A DNA stretch of 64,000 nt from assembly GCA_905178155.1 (NCBI GenBank), contig CAJINV010000001.1:10596311-10660310 (forward strand), in the 5' to 3' direction. The DNA comes from Amoebophrya sp. A120 (lineage: Eukaryota; Sar; Dinophyceae; Syndiniales; Amoebophryaceae). Shown here piece by piece: positions 46,221 to 56,740 of the stretch (its first letter is position 1; the number at the start of each line of letters is the position of its first letter). Made by a program: the position numbers and the translations under genes. The notes under the pieces were generated by a model, which did not search any database, was not told where the DNA came from, and was given only the letters and a program-made list of their open reading frames with translations.

Positions 46221-47559
46221 ATGGACGATGTATCTACTACGTTTATGGATCATGAAATCGTACTCCACGACGAGCACCCGGAATTTGTTTGAAGAGCAGT
46301 GCGCAAAAATGTCGTTTTTCATATTGTGCGAGCGGACAAGCGAAACGAAATTTGCAACCTCGGAGCGCATGCGTGGATCTATGGCGTATCGGGTCGAGCA
46401 GCTCCTCGGCGAAGTGAAGTTGTTGCGGGACCGCTTGAAAACTTTGCGCATCACTGACTTATGGATTGCAAATATGTCGCCGTCTGGTTCTGGACGGATG
46501 CGAACCTCTAACGCGGATTCTGAAACAGACAAAAAGGAAAATTTCTGTTGCATTGTCAGCAACGGAGGTCGTGCGATTTTTGTCTCCAGGAGAGGCCATT
46601 TTTCCTCCGGACTAGGCCTGAAGAAGCCTCCACAGAATTTCTCATACTCTGCGTGCATTCCGGACCACCTTCTTGCAGATGCAGAAAGTTAGTGACAAGT
46701 GTCTGCGTTCTGCTCCCGACTTTTTAGATGACATATTTGCAACATTGGATATGCCTACGTGAAGGACAACGCGAAGTTGCGAACGGAACTCGCCCGCAGC
46801 TCTGCCGAGCGCGACCGGCTGCGCGCAACCACCCAAGCCCTCGTCCGGGAGGAAACCAAGTTGGCGAAGACCGCGAAAGCGCAGGCGCAGTGCGCGAAGG
46901 TCGAAGACAAGTATCAAAGCCTCTTCGTAAAACACAACCGTCTGCAACTGGAGCATGACGCACTACTGCAACAAAAGCACGAGCTGGAGGCAGACTTGGC
47001 CGCCGCGGAAGGCAACGTCGAGAAGCAACAAAGCAAGTTTCTCGATCTGTTCCTCGAGAGGAAAGGGAGCAGCGGTGGCAAAATGAGCAGCGAGAATGTC
47101 GAACACAGTGGGAATAAGCCTCAGATGATGAGTACTAGTACGACCAGTGATAAGCAAGGTTCTTCCGACGAGCGTTTCGCGACAGAACTGCAGGCGTACA
47201 TCGCGTTGCAGCCGAGAGAGGTCCTGGAGAAACTGATCTTGGAAAAACTCCAGCAAGATTTCACACTGATGAACGCCGGACGCAAAGAACACACAAAAAC
47301 CACGTTCCAACGCTTCCTCCACGGGGCGGGAAACACGAAAGGCTTCTCCGACCAGGACCTGCAGCATGTGCAGGAACCCGATCAGAAGACCAACAAGCTG
47401 CTGCACCGGAAAAAGCAAGCCTTCCACAATCTCTTGCACAGGGATTTCTTCGCTCATTCACACCTGGAAAATCATCCAGCAACGCCTGCGACACATAAGA
47501 TGATGACAACTTCCGACAACGACAACGACTACATCCTTACCGGAAAATGGATTCGGTGA
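46221..47559 (+). CDS. Coiled-coil protein interrupted by an introner
   Basis: Proposed exons 46221-46286, 46366-46459 and 46757-47559 (320 aa). The first intron (79 bp, GTTTGA...CGGAG) is a weaker guess; the second is introner 6 and is well supported by phase. After joining, a continuous coiled coil runs from RVEQLLGEVKLLRDRLKTLR across the junction into YVKDNAKLRTELARSSAERD and on to LQLEHDALLQQKHELEADL (residues ~25-145). The C-terminal half is Lys/His-rich and mixed. Likely a structural or cytoskeletal protein; no family recognised. It is the last + strand gene before the convergent boundary. Confidence 0.6.
46460..46751 (+). mobile_element. Introner-like element 6 (292 bp, diverged)
   Basis: Starts TATGGATTGCAAATATGTC and ends GACATATTTGCAACATTGGATA; the arms share TTGCAAATATGTC with a 3-nt indel nearer the tip. 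The flanking repeat is imperfect: TGACT (46455-46459) and TGCCT (46752-46756). Excision with one repeat joins LRITD to YVKDNAKLR in frame. The upstream frame stays open through most of the element, so the intron is easy to miss. Confidence 0.8.
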
Positions 47560-48271
47560 GAAAACAACAATGTTTCTGCACACATTTTTTCCGACTTTTG
47601 AACACAACTCTCAACTATGTCGAATCAAGAAAATGCGAAAACAAAATCTGGCACAGAATGAGTGACTTTCCACAAAATATGATACCTGAATTTCATTCCT
47701 ACATCGAATCAGAATTCTCTTCGCAATATTACGACATTCAATAAATTCATCAATATTGGATGAAGTTGTGATATGAGGATAGGATGTTGATGATTCTCTT
47801 CTCTTTCGAAATAATTGTCTTCTTGGATAACATGGATTCTCTTTCGGTCATATCCAGACATGACAAGAAAGAAAGAATAATTCTTGGATAATTTTTTTCT
47901 CAAAAAGAAATTTCGATTTCAATTTTCGGGAAAAAAAAAATTTCATTGATTCAAGAATCTTGGATTCCAAGATCTGGATTTATATCGCAAAAAAAAAAAA
48001 ATCTCGATTTTTTTATGATTAATTATGATGGACATGGATATGAAGGATAGATTGATTGAAATCTGATATGAGTGAGGTAATAAATGTGTCATTAATTCGT
48101 GTCTGTGTGTGTTCTCCTTCGGTCGGATCGATGGAGGTTTCTTATTCTTTGTTAAAAATAAAAATAATTCATGGTTTGAAATGGTTTTAATTTGAATTCT
48201 CAATCGATCCAAAAATATTTCTCATTCATGGTAACTATTTTTCAGATGTATCAGGCAGCCGGCCCGTGGCA

Positions 48272-49440
48272 AGCTATTTCGTTAATTCCTGGCTGAAGTT
48301 TGGCTAATCCCCAAAGCGAAGGAGGGCAGGCGCAAGAGGGGCCCGACTAGAAAACGCGCCGGGGGTGCCACCATATTTCCGGGGGCGCATAGCCATCGCG
48401 GGCGCCGCCCTCCAGGCAACCCCCCCGCGCCCCCCTAAAGGGGAGGTGGGCGCGCGCCGGGAAAGGCGCCACAGGGTGCCCCGGCACCGAAGAAAGGCCC
48501 AGGAGCCTGTGAAGCCTGCGCGCGGGGGGCCTCCACCAAATCACAACGGAGGCCGGAACGCGACCCCGGCGGGCCTGTTGTTCGTGGGTTTCCAGAGCGC
48601 CACCCTTTCAATCTTCGGGGCAAATTGGGAAAGACACCGGTCGGGGGGAATCCATTCAAAGACGCAAAGGCCACGGGTGGGCGGGAACTGCGGGCGGGCG
48701 GCCTGCCGAGAAAAAGCAGGGCAAGTGGTGGCAAATGGCGCCAACTGAAAACCCAATGCTCTGGCGGAGTGACTGCCCCCCGGGCGGAGGTTATTTCCTT
48801 GGGTTTTTGGGGTAATTTGTGGTCTAATTTATAGTCTAATCTGTAGTTTAATTTTTGGTCTAATTTCAAAACCAACGAAACCTTCCCGATTTCGTTGTGG
48901 TCAGATTAACCCCGGAAATTACCGCCGGGATTACCCTCTTCATTAACCCCGGGATTACCCTCTTCATCGCGCCTGCCTGATTTCCAGAGCCGGGCCCGCT
49001 GCGCGTTGCCCCCCATAAATGCAAAGGCGCCGGGCCCCGGTGGATTTGAGCCATGGCCACGAGGAGCAGCCCCTGTGTGCCAAACCACACCACAGGACCC
49101 CCCTCCCTTGCAAAGATACCGGACAAAGAAAAACCGAAGGCCCGGGCAAGGGCCCGACCCGAGGCATTCCCTGAGGTAAGGGAAAAGAGTGCCCGAGGGC
49201 AGGCCACCACCAGAAGCAAAGGCGCCGCGCGCGCGAAAAGGCCCAACGATAAGCGGCCCCCATCCCCAAGAGGACGGGGGAGAGCACACAACCAGGGGAG
49301 ACGGCCCTTACGGCACCGACCCGGGAAAACAAAAAGCGGGGGCGCCACACTATGCCGCGCCCCCCTCCCCGAATGTGGCGCGTGCCCAAAGGGTGCCGCA
49401 CCCAACCAGCCGCCCCGCGATTCCCGGAATTAGTGACATT
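48272..49440. mobile_element. GC-rich element with 12-bp-phased inverted motif arrays (copy B)
   Basis: TAATTT-type motifs at 48813, 48825, 48837, 48849 and 48861 (exactly 12 bp apart) face ATTAAC/ATTACC motifs at 48905, 48918, 48930, 48942 and 48954. The gap between holds a hairpin, AACGAAA...TTTCGTT. Near the left end TAATTCC (48283) and TAATCCC (48305) face GGAATTA (about 49427) at the right end. Length and plan match copy A at 9203-10367, although the bodies show little obvious sequence identity by eye. Confidence 0.6.
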
Positions 49441-49785
49441 TTAAAAAAATTTTACTCACGGAAAATGCCTCGGGCCGGCTGCCTGAGATGTATTGAGAAA
49501 TTCTGGTCGGTTTTATGGTCGATTTTTCAAATATTTGAAATCTATTGGAATGATTGAGAAATTGAGATCGATTACCCATCATGAATTAACCATCCATCCG
49601 ATCATCCATCCAGACACATGGATGAACATGAATTAATGACACATTTTTCTATTATCCGACATCGACTCTCTTTATTTTGGAATCTATGTTCTGGATTACG
49701 ATTGATATCGGAGAATAATTCATGATGAAATTCCGAATATTTCTGCAAAGATAAAAAGATTTTCTTTCATCATTCGAAAAAGTTA

Positions 49786-50195
49786 TTCCAAGAAAATCGA
49801 AAAAAGAGATTCTAATTCTATATCGACATCAATTTTGAAAAAGATATTCCAAGAAAATCGAAGAAACAGATTCTATATCGACCGAAATTTTGAAAATCAT
49901 TACAATATTTTTTCGCAAAATGGACATCTCCTACTTAATTTATTTCGAGACTTTTTCGAAAATTTTTCTGTAGTCTTTATTTCAGATGATTTTTCGGAAG
50001 AAAAAAGCGTGGAATCTTCATCCTATGAAGAAATCAAAGATTCGAAAATCTTATCCAAAATCATAAATCTTGATGAAGATGATGATGGATCCAAATCTTA
50101 TTCGAAATCAATGATTCAAAAATCGAAAATCTCATCCAAAATCCTCAAGATATCAATGAATCTCGATGATGATGGATCCAAATCTTATTCAATTT
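49786..50195. repeat. Diverged direct duplications in the right AT-rich arm
   Basis: ATTCCAAGAAAATCGAA recurs at about 49786 and 49847, each followed by AGATTCT and ATATCGAC. A second pair begins TCGAAAATCT at about 50043 and 50117, each continuing to GATGATGATGGATCC and AAATCTTATTC. Confidence 0.75.
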
Positions 50196-50220
50196 CTTCA
50201 TGACATCAAAAATTCATATC

Positions 50221-51209
50221 AGGTACCGGGGGGGCAGAAAATTCTCCATAGACCATGGTGGAGGTGTTTTTTTTCTGTGTTAATTTTGCAACATGCATGC
50301 AACTACTTGGACTCCCACGACCAGCGTAGAAATATGCGTTGCACGGAGACGAAGACTGAGCTTGTTCCCACTCGCAGTCTAACGCTCGACATGTTGATGA
50401 TGTGTGATCTACTTTCAGGAAAAGGATGAGTGCGACTGCGTCGAACAACACGGAACTTGAAACACCACACTGGAGCTGAACGGTATCCCACTGATAAAAT
50501 AGACGCTCAATTTGATTTTTTCTCTTTCTTTGCAATTTTTTTCTTTTCTTACAATCACTTCGTATGTTCTTATCTTGTGTCTTTCATATTCGTTCCGGTC
50601 TTGATGACCATGATCTTGAAAATTGAAATTTTGGCTTCTTTTTTCAATCTTCGCATTGATGAAGAAGTGATTCTGATTTTCTCGTTATTAAGGCGTCAAA
50701 TCTCGCGGGTCCACGTTTCGTTATTGTTTTCTCTCGACTTTACAAACATGAAAACAAAAATTTTACTCATGTAGTGCATCAGGGAGTAGATCGCGAATGA
50801 TATGGGGAAATGCGTCAGGAAAAACCGCTTGCAGATAAATGTCGATACTGTACAAAATTCGTATTTTTTCGTTGTTGAGCTTACGGAAAACACAGATGAA
50901 AGTTGAGTCCCTAGTTGTAAGTAACAGACAAATGATGTGATAAAGTAAAACAAAAGTAAGTATGTTATGCAATAAAAAACGCTACAAGGTTGCAAAATAA
51001 ACAAAATTTGGACTTGAAGACTATTGAAAAGCCTTTGTTAAACCTTTGTCCGGCAGCTATTTATCGCTGCGTAGAAGTTGTGTTTCGACAAAACAAGTTC
51101 AAAAATGAATCAAACCATGCCACGAGCATGGAGATGCTTCGCTCCTCCCTGCCGTGCCATTGCGCTTCTTCGCAGAGGATGCTTCGTGCAAGATTTTGTC
51201 ACGGGATCT
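50221..51209. other. AT-rich intergenic region at the convergent gene boundary
   Basis: Almost 1 kb of low-GC DNA between the composite element and the stop codon of the first minus-strand gene. Only short spurious frames; no RNA gene recognised. Confidence 0.5.
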
Positions 51210-54200
51210 TCACTGAGAGGAGTTCCGGGGATCCGGGACCGGCTGCGAGGAGTTTCGTGGGTCCGGGGGCGTCGGCGACCTCGACCTGTCCCGGTGAACA
51301 GGAGCTTCGTGCGGGGTGAATTGCCGGTCAATGAACGTTCGCTTTCCCTTTTCCTCGTCCGACACCTCCGGTCGTCCTGAGGTGAGCGCTGCGGCCGGCA
51401 CTCCTGACCGCATCCTCGCGTCGACCACTTGCACGGGCACTGTGCCGCGAGCAATATACGTGGACGCCTTCGCCGGATGATGATGGCCGTGATGTGCCTC
51501 TGGGGCGCGCAGCACACCTGCTTGCTCGGGCCTGCCAGAGGTCAGCGCCTCGGGCGGCACTCCCGTGCGCATCCTCATGTCCACAGCTTGTATACCGCCT
51601 CGCCCCAGGTAGGTCGACGCCTGCGCATCATCGTGAGCGGCTGTCTTGCCGTGAGCCTCTGGACCGCGCAGTACGCCCGCGTGCTCCGGCTTGCCGGACG
51701 TTAGTGCCTCTGGCGGTATGCCCGTGCGAAACCTCATGTCCACTTCCTGTACGCCGCCCCGGCCCAGGTAGGTCGACGCCTGAGCGTCATCACTTGCGGG
51801 TGTCTTGCCATACGGCTGCGCGCCGCGCAGCAGCCCCGCGGTCTCCGGGCTGCCGAATGCCTGCAGCTGCCGCATGTCCGCCGTTTGCACGCCGCCCCGG
51901 CCCAGGTAGGTCGACGCCTGGGCATCATCACTTGCGGGTGTCTTGCCATGAGCCTCCGGGCCGCGCAATAGCCCCGCGGTCTCCGGGCTGCCGGAGGTCA
52001 GAAAACGCCTCATGTCCATTGATTCTACGCCGGCACCGCCCAGATAAGTCGACGCTGCCCCGGTTTGTGATGCTGCCCCCGGACCAATTCCCGGTGCTCC
52101 ACCGGCCCCTCCGGTGGGTGCGCGGCCTGCATAGCCCGACGCTGCCCCCGTCGTCGATGGTGCGGCCTCACCCGGACGTCCGGCATAGACATGAACATTC
52201 TCGGTCACGGCACTGGGATCTCGGCCCCGGAATCCCGACGATGCTCCCGTTGGTGGCGTTGCCCCCGGTGGACCAGTCCCCGGTGCTCCACCGCCGGCAC
52301 CCCCGCGAGGGTCTCCGCCTAGAGAGCTCGACGCTCCACCGGGATTCGGGGCTCCGCCGGACCGCCCAGCGAGTGGTGCATTTCCGGCCCCGGTCGGTGC
52401 CCCAATAGGTGCTGCTGCCCCCGGACCAGTCCCCGGTGCTCCGCTGGCCCCTCCGGTGGGTGCTCGGCCGCCAAGATAACTCGACGCTGCTGCACCACCC
52501 GGAGGTGCACCACCCAGAAACTGCCTCATGTCCATCGATTCTACGCCGGCGCCGCCCAGATAAGTCGACGCTGCCCCGGTTGGTGGTGCGGCCCCCGGAC
52601 CAGTTCCCGGTGCTCCGCCGACACCTCCCCGAAGAGGGTCTCCGCCTAGGTAGTTCGACGCTCCGCCGGGACCCGCGCCCGGTGCTCCGCCGGACCGACC
52701 AGCGAATGGTGCATTTCCGGCCGCGCTCGTTGCGGTTCCGCCCCGTGAGCGGTACAGTGCTGACGGTGCCCCTGGACCACCGTCCGAAGCTCCGCCGTAC
52801 CTCCCCGTGAATGCTGCAGCTCCGGCCCCGGTCGGCGCCCCACCCGGGGCTGCTCCAGTCCCCGTCCCCGGTGCTCCGCCGGTCGCCCCGAATGGAGGTT
52901 CTCCGCCAAGATAGTTCGACGCTGTCCCGGGACCAGTGCCCGGCGCTCCGCCGGACCGCCCAATGGATGCTGCAGTTCCGGTACCGGTCCGTGCCCCACC
53001 AGGCCCTGCTCCCGTACCCGTCCCCGGTGCTCCGCCGGTCGCCCCGAATGGTTCTCCGCCGAGATAGTTCGACGCTGCCCCGGGACCAGTTCCCGGCGCT
53101 CCGCCGGACCGCCCAATGGCTGCTGCAGTTCCGGTACCGGTCCGTGCGCCAGCCGATGACGCGGCTCCCGGTGCTCCGCCGGACCGCCCCGTGGATGCGG
53201 CATTTCCGGCCCCGATCGGGGACCCCGCAGGAGATGCTGCCCCCGCCCCGGCGCCCGGTGCTCCGCCTGACCTTCCAGTGGCTGCTGCAGCTCCCGCTCC
53301 GGTGGCCTGAGCGGCATCGCCGGCAGACTTCTTGCCGTGGACCTGCCTAGCGGTCTTCTTGCCAACCCGCGGGCCACGTAGCTTATCTGCGTGCTCTACC
53401 GCACCGGACGTCAACGCCCGGGGGTCGACTCCCTTGTCCATGTCGACGGGCGTCGTCGTACCTCCACCGAGGAATGTCGACTGATTCGGAGAGCTTTCGT
53501 CGGAGCTGCTCGAGGATGATGATCCCTCTCTCGACAGTTTCATGGCTTTAGGGTTGATGGACATCTCCTGGCTCGAAAGCCGGGGATCCGGAGTGCCCTG
53601 ACTCGAGTTCCGGCGATCCGCCTCGTGTGCGTGGTGCCCGTGGGCAACTCCGCCGGGGCGAAGCATGCTCAAGTGCGAGGCGTGCTCCATTCTTCCGGAC
53701 GTCAGCGCCCGGGGGTCAGCCCCCTTCCTCATGTCGACAGGCTGTGTCGTGCCCCGTCCAAGGAAGGTCGACTCTTGGGCACCCGCTGGAATCTCCCCGC
53801 TGGAAGTCCGTGGCGGTGGTGATGGATCTTGGTCCACGACGCTCTTTTTCTTCTTCTGGGCGACGCCCGCACGGGGCCGGTGCAACGGCGACGCGTGTTC
53901 CGCCTGCCCCGAGGTGCGGTCGCCGGCGGGCTCGGTCGTCGTGCGGCCGAGGAACGTTGAAGAGTTCGGGCTGCTGAATCGCGCATTCGATCCTTGCTGA
54001 CTTGCTTGCGCGCCCGAGGTCCGGGGGCTCGGGGTCCTGGCGGTGCGCGGCCGGTGTAGTGGCGACGCGTGCTCGGCCTTGCCGGAAGTGAGCGCCCTCG
54101 GGTCGACGCCTTTCTGCATGTCGACGGGCTGCGTCCCGCTGCCTGCCAAGAAGGTGGATTCCATCTGCGCACTGCTTTTCCTTGCGGCACTCGGGCGGCC

Positions 54201-56447
54201 GCTCTGAATGGTACTGCGTCCGCTGACCGGATTTTTCGTCGTTACTTCCGGCTGGAAGTTGTATCCGCTGGGCTGATGGGTGCCGCTGACTTCTCTAGAG
54301 GATCTGAGCTCCGCGATCTGGCCCGTTCCGGTTTTTTCCGCCCATTGCGGTAGGTTTTCAGGCGTCGCGTGTTTGGGTCCCGCTCCCCCGTCCACGTTCT
54401 GAATGTTCAAAGGCCACACCGCGTCGCGCTCCAGTACCTTGAACTGCACGGCGTCGTCCCCCTGGAACCGGAAGGCGCTGGAATGGATTGACGCCCCCTT
54501 TTGTTTCACTCCCCCCGACATCATGCTCGACTTCCTCCTGGACTTCGCAAGCTTGCTCGACTCCCTCCCGTCCCCGGAGGTGCTCCTCTTCTTGTCGCCA
54601 CCCACCGACCGCCGCGACACCTGCGATGGGGCTTTGCCTTCCAACACCCGGAACTTTACGCTCTCGCTTCCCATGCCCGCGAAAGCGTTGGAATTGACCG
54701 CGATAGGATCCCCACCCGGCCGGAGTCCTCCCGACATCACCGAGGACTTTTTCCGCGACTTCCGCTCCCCACTGCTGGGGCCGCTGCTGCTGCCCGGTTT
54801 GGACGACGTCCTCCCGCTGCTGGGGGGCGCGCCAGGAGTCCCGGACAATCGGTCCGGCGTCTCGGCCCTGCCCGAGGTCAAGGCACGAGGGTCGACGCCC
54901 CGCTGCATGTCGATCGGTTGGGTCGTGTCGCGGCCGAGGTAGGTCGAGTCCACGTTTTTCGAGTCGGGGGCTTTCCCGGACACACGCCCCATCGCCTTCG
55001 CTCGCAGCGCGGTCAACTTCTCGGAGGCCATCCTGGACCGACGCCCCGCTCCGCGGAAGGACACCTTGCCGTCGGGGTTCGAGGAGTCCGACGAGGAGCC
55101 GCCCAGCTTCGTGGTAAGCGAGTGCGGGGACGTCTCCAACCGTACCTTGCGCGACAGGTCGTCGTGGATGTCCTCGTCGGGCAGCGTGGGCGCGTTGTGC
55201 TCCAACAGGTGGTCGCTATCGTCGTCCGCACCCGCGTGCGCGTCCTTCGTGGCCACGTGGTCGTAGTGCACCAGCGGGCCGCCCGGAACGCGCCGGCTGC
55301 CGAACATGGCGTCGTAACTGTTGCTGGTTGTCTGTCGCGCGCCCGAGTCCAGGTTGCTTTTTGGGCTCTCCGTGGAGATTGCGTCGCCCTGCGGGCCCTC
55401 GGGAACGTCGGGGATGCCGAAGTCGGGCGGTTCGGCATCTTCGGCGGGCTCCTCCGTGAGAATCTCCTCCTCCTCGTCTTCCAGCGGCGGCTCCTCCTCC
55501 TGGGTCTCCTCCAATGGCTGATCATCATCCGCCGGCTCTTCCCCGACCTCCTCGCTCAACGGCTCCTCCTCGAGGACCTCCTCGCTCACCAACAAACTGT
55601 CCATCATACCGTCGTCCGCGAAGGCCACGGCCCGCTCCTCGACCTGCAGTGCGCCGAACGAGTGCATCATCGCGTCGCCGGCCGCCGCGTTGCCCTCCTC
55701 CTCCGCCGGGCCTCCCACCGCGCAAGCCAGCACCGAAATGCAGCACATCACCAAAATCACCAATGCCACCAGCAATATGATGCACCACTGTGGTTTCAGA
55801 GTGAAGGTTGAATTTATCTTCGTGGAAACATATCTAATTTATCTTCGTGCTTGAACAAGCGGGCTCCATTTTTTCGCACGAATTCCGTGCAGCGTTGAAT
55901 GAAAAAAGACACGGTCTTCACGGCCTGAAAAAGCAGAAATGCGTAGTATTGCAGCAGGTAACAGTACTCGTATGGGAAAAAAGTCATTATAAGTACTTAC
56001 CTTCTTGCAGGCCGATGTCTCCTCAGTCTTCTTGTGCGATCCGTCGGCGCCGGACAGAGGGACCACAACTGGCGGACTTTCAGAGACGGGCAGAATGGGA
56101 CCAACCGGAAGAGGAGGAGTGGCGAGGGGGTTCATGGGCTCCTGCAAGAGCCCGCGGGAATTCCGGTCCAAAGCGTTCAATATTTCGTCGTCGGTACCCG
56201 GGCAAAAGGACCTTCCGTCGGGACACAAAACATAGCCTTGCTCCGCCATCAGCATCTGAAAAAAAGGATCGTTCAGCAGAGCCGACAAATCCCACCACCC
56301 CGAGGGTGTCGGCGCTGGAAAGTAGCCGGAGCCGCCCTGGTCGCTCCACGTCTGGTGCGGGAAGTGGTTCCGCAGCGCCATTGCATCCAGTGGTGCGTTA
56401 CCCGACACTGCCCGCGACTCGAGCTGATCAGGGGATAGGAATTCCAT
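51210..56447 (-). CDS. Very long repeat-rich membrane protein
   Basis: Proposed exons 56447-56001 and 55787-51210 (1,674 aa), GT-AG intron of 213 bp in phase 0. Exon 1 ends SHKKTEETSACKK; exon 2 opens with a membrane helix, WCIILLVALVILVMCCISVL. Next come an acidic stretch and then repeats. Module one is about 60 residues: STFLGRGTTQPVDM, then DPRALTSG and EHA. Module two is Gly/Ala/Pro-rich (GGAPGTGPGAASNYLGGEP). The C-terminal third has about five larger copies: ASTYLGRGGVQ, DMR, then PEALTSGxPExAGVLRGPEAHGKT. It ends with two PDPRNSSQ units. An alternative acceptor at 55924 would give a separate 185-aa protein ending at 55814, leaving the repeat protein to start elsewhere. Not recognised; a structural surface or vesicle role is a guess. 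Confidence 0.6.
51420..54900 (-). repeat. Degenerate coding repeats (STxLGxG...ALTSG module and Gly-Ala-Pro module)
   Basis: About a dozen copies of a module with the skeleton ST[FY]LGxG, DM[RQ]xG, [DP]xALTSG and ExAxxL are spread along the gene. The central part (about 52020-53310) is dominated by GAPGTGPGA-type repeats that include SNYLGG or STYLGG. The strong bias makes all six frames open. Confidence 0.85.
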
Positions 56448-56740
56448 TTTTCTATCCAAGAAAAAACCGCAAGTGTCGGAGTTCTGTTCTGGTTCTGAGA
56501 AGCGGAAGCCTCGGTCAGATGACAAAAACAACACTTTAATACTTCTACTCACGAAAACATGCAAAACGATACGATGCCTCCAAACGAAGTGCTCCGCATT
56601 GCACCCGGACATGATAATGTCCGTCAGAGGCAAAGAACGATGATTGGAGTTTACATACTGTACCAAACGCTATACAAATCTTGAAAATTCAGTCTAAATA
56701 CATGCTCGAGTTCCATTTTCACCAAAAAGAACCTCGACTC

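Larger units (their letters stand above)
47740..50220. mobile_element. Composite inverted element: AT-rich arms around a GC-rich core
   Basis: An AT-rich arm (about 47740-48251), a GC-rich core and a second AT-rich arm (about 49486-50220). At the arm/core joints CAGGCAGCCGGCCCGTGGCA (48252-48271) matches the reverse complement of 49466-49485 at 19 of 20 positions. Further out TGTGTCATTAATTC in the left arm (about 48086) recurs inverted in the right arm (about 49630). The arms are otherwise degenerate. The right arm also has internal direct duplications. No coding potential recognised; the frame at 49835-50203 reads Lys/Ser/Asp-rich repeats. Confidence 0.6.

Noticed and set aside
46134-46658. 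174-codon minus-strand frame
   Set aside because: Overlaps a + strand exon and introner 6; only the + strand frame continues correctly across the junction.
54501-55811. 436-codon + strand frame
   Set aside because: Shadow of the repeat protein on the minus strand; Arg/Pro/Ala-rich with no motif.
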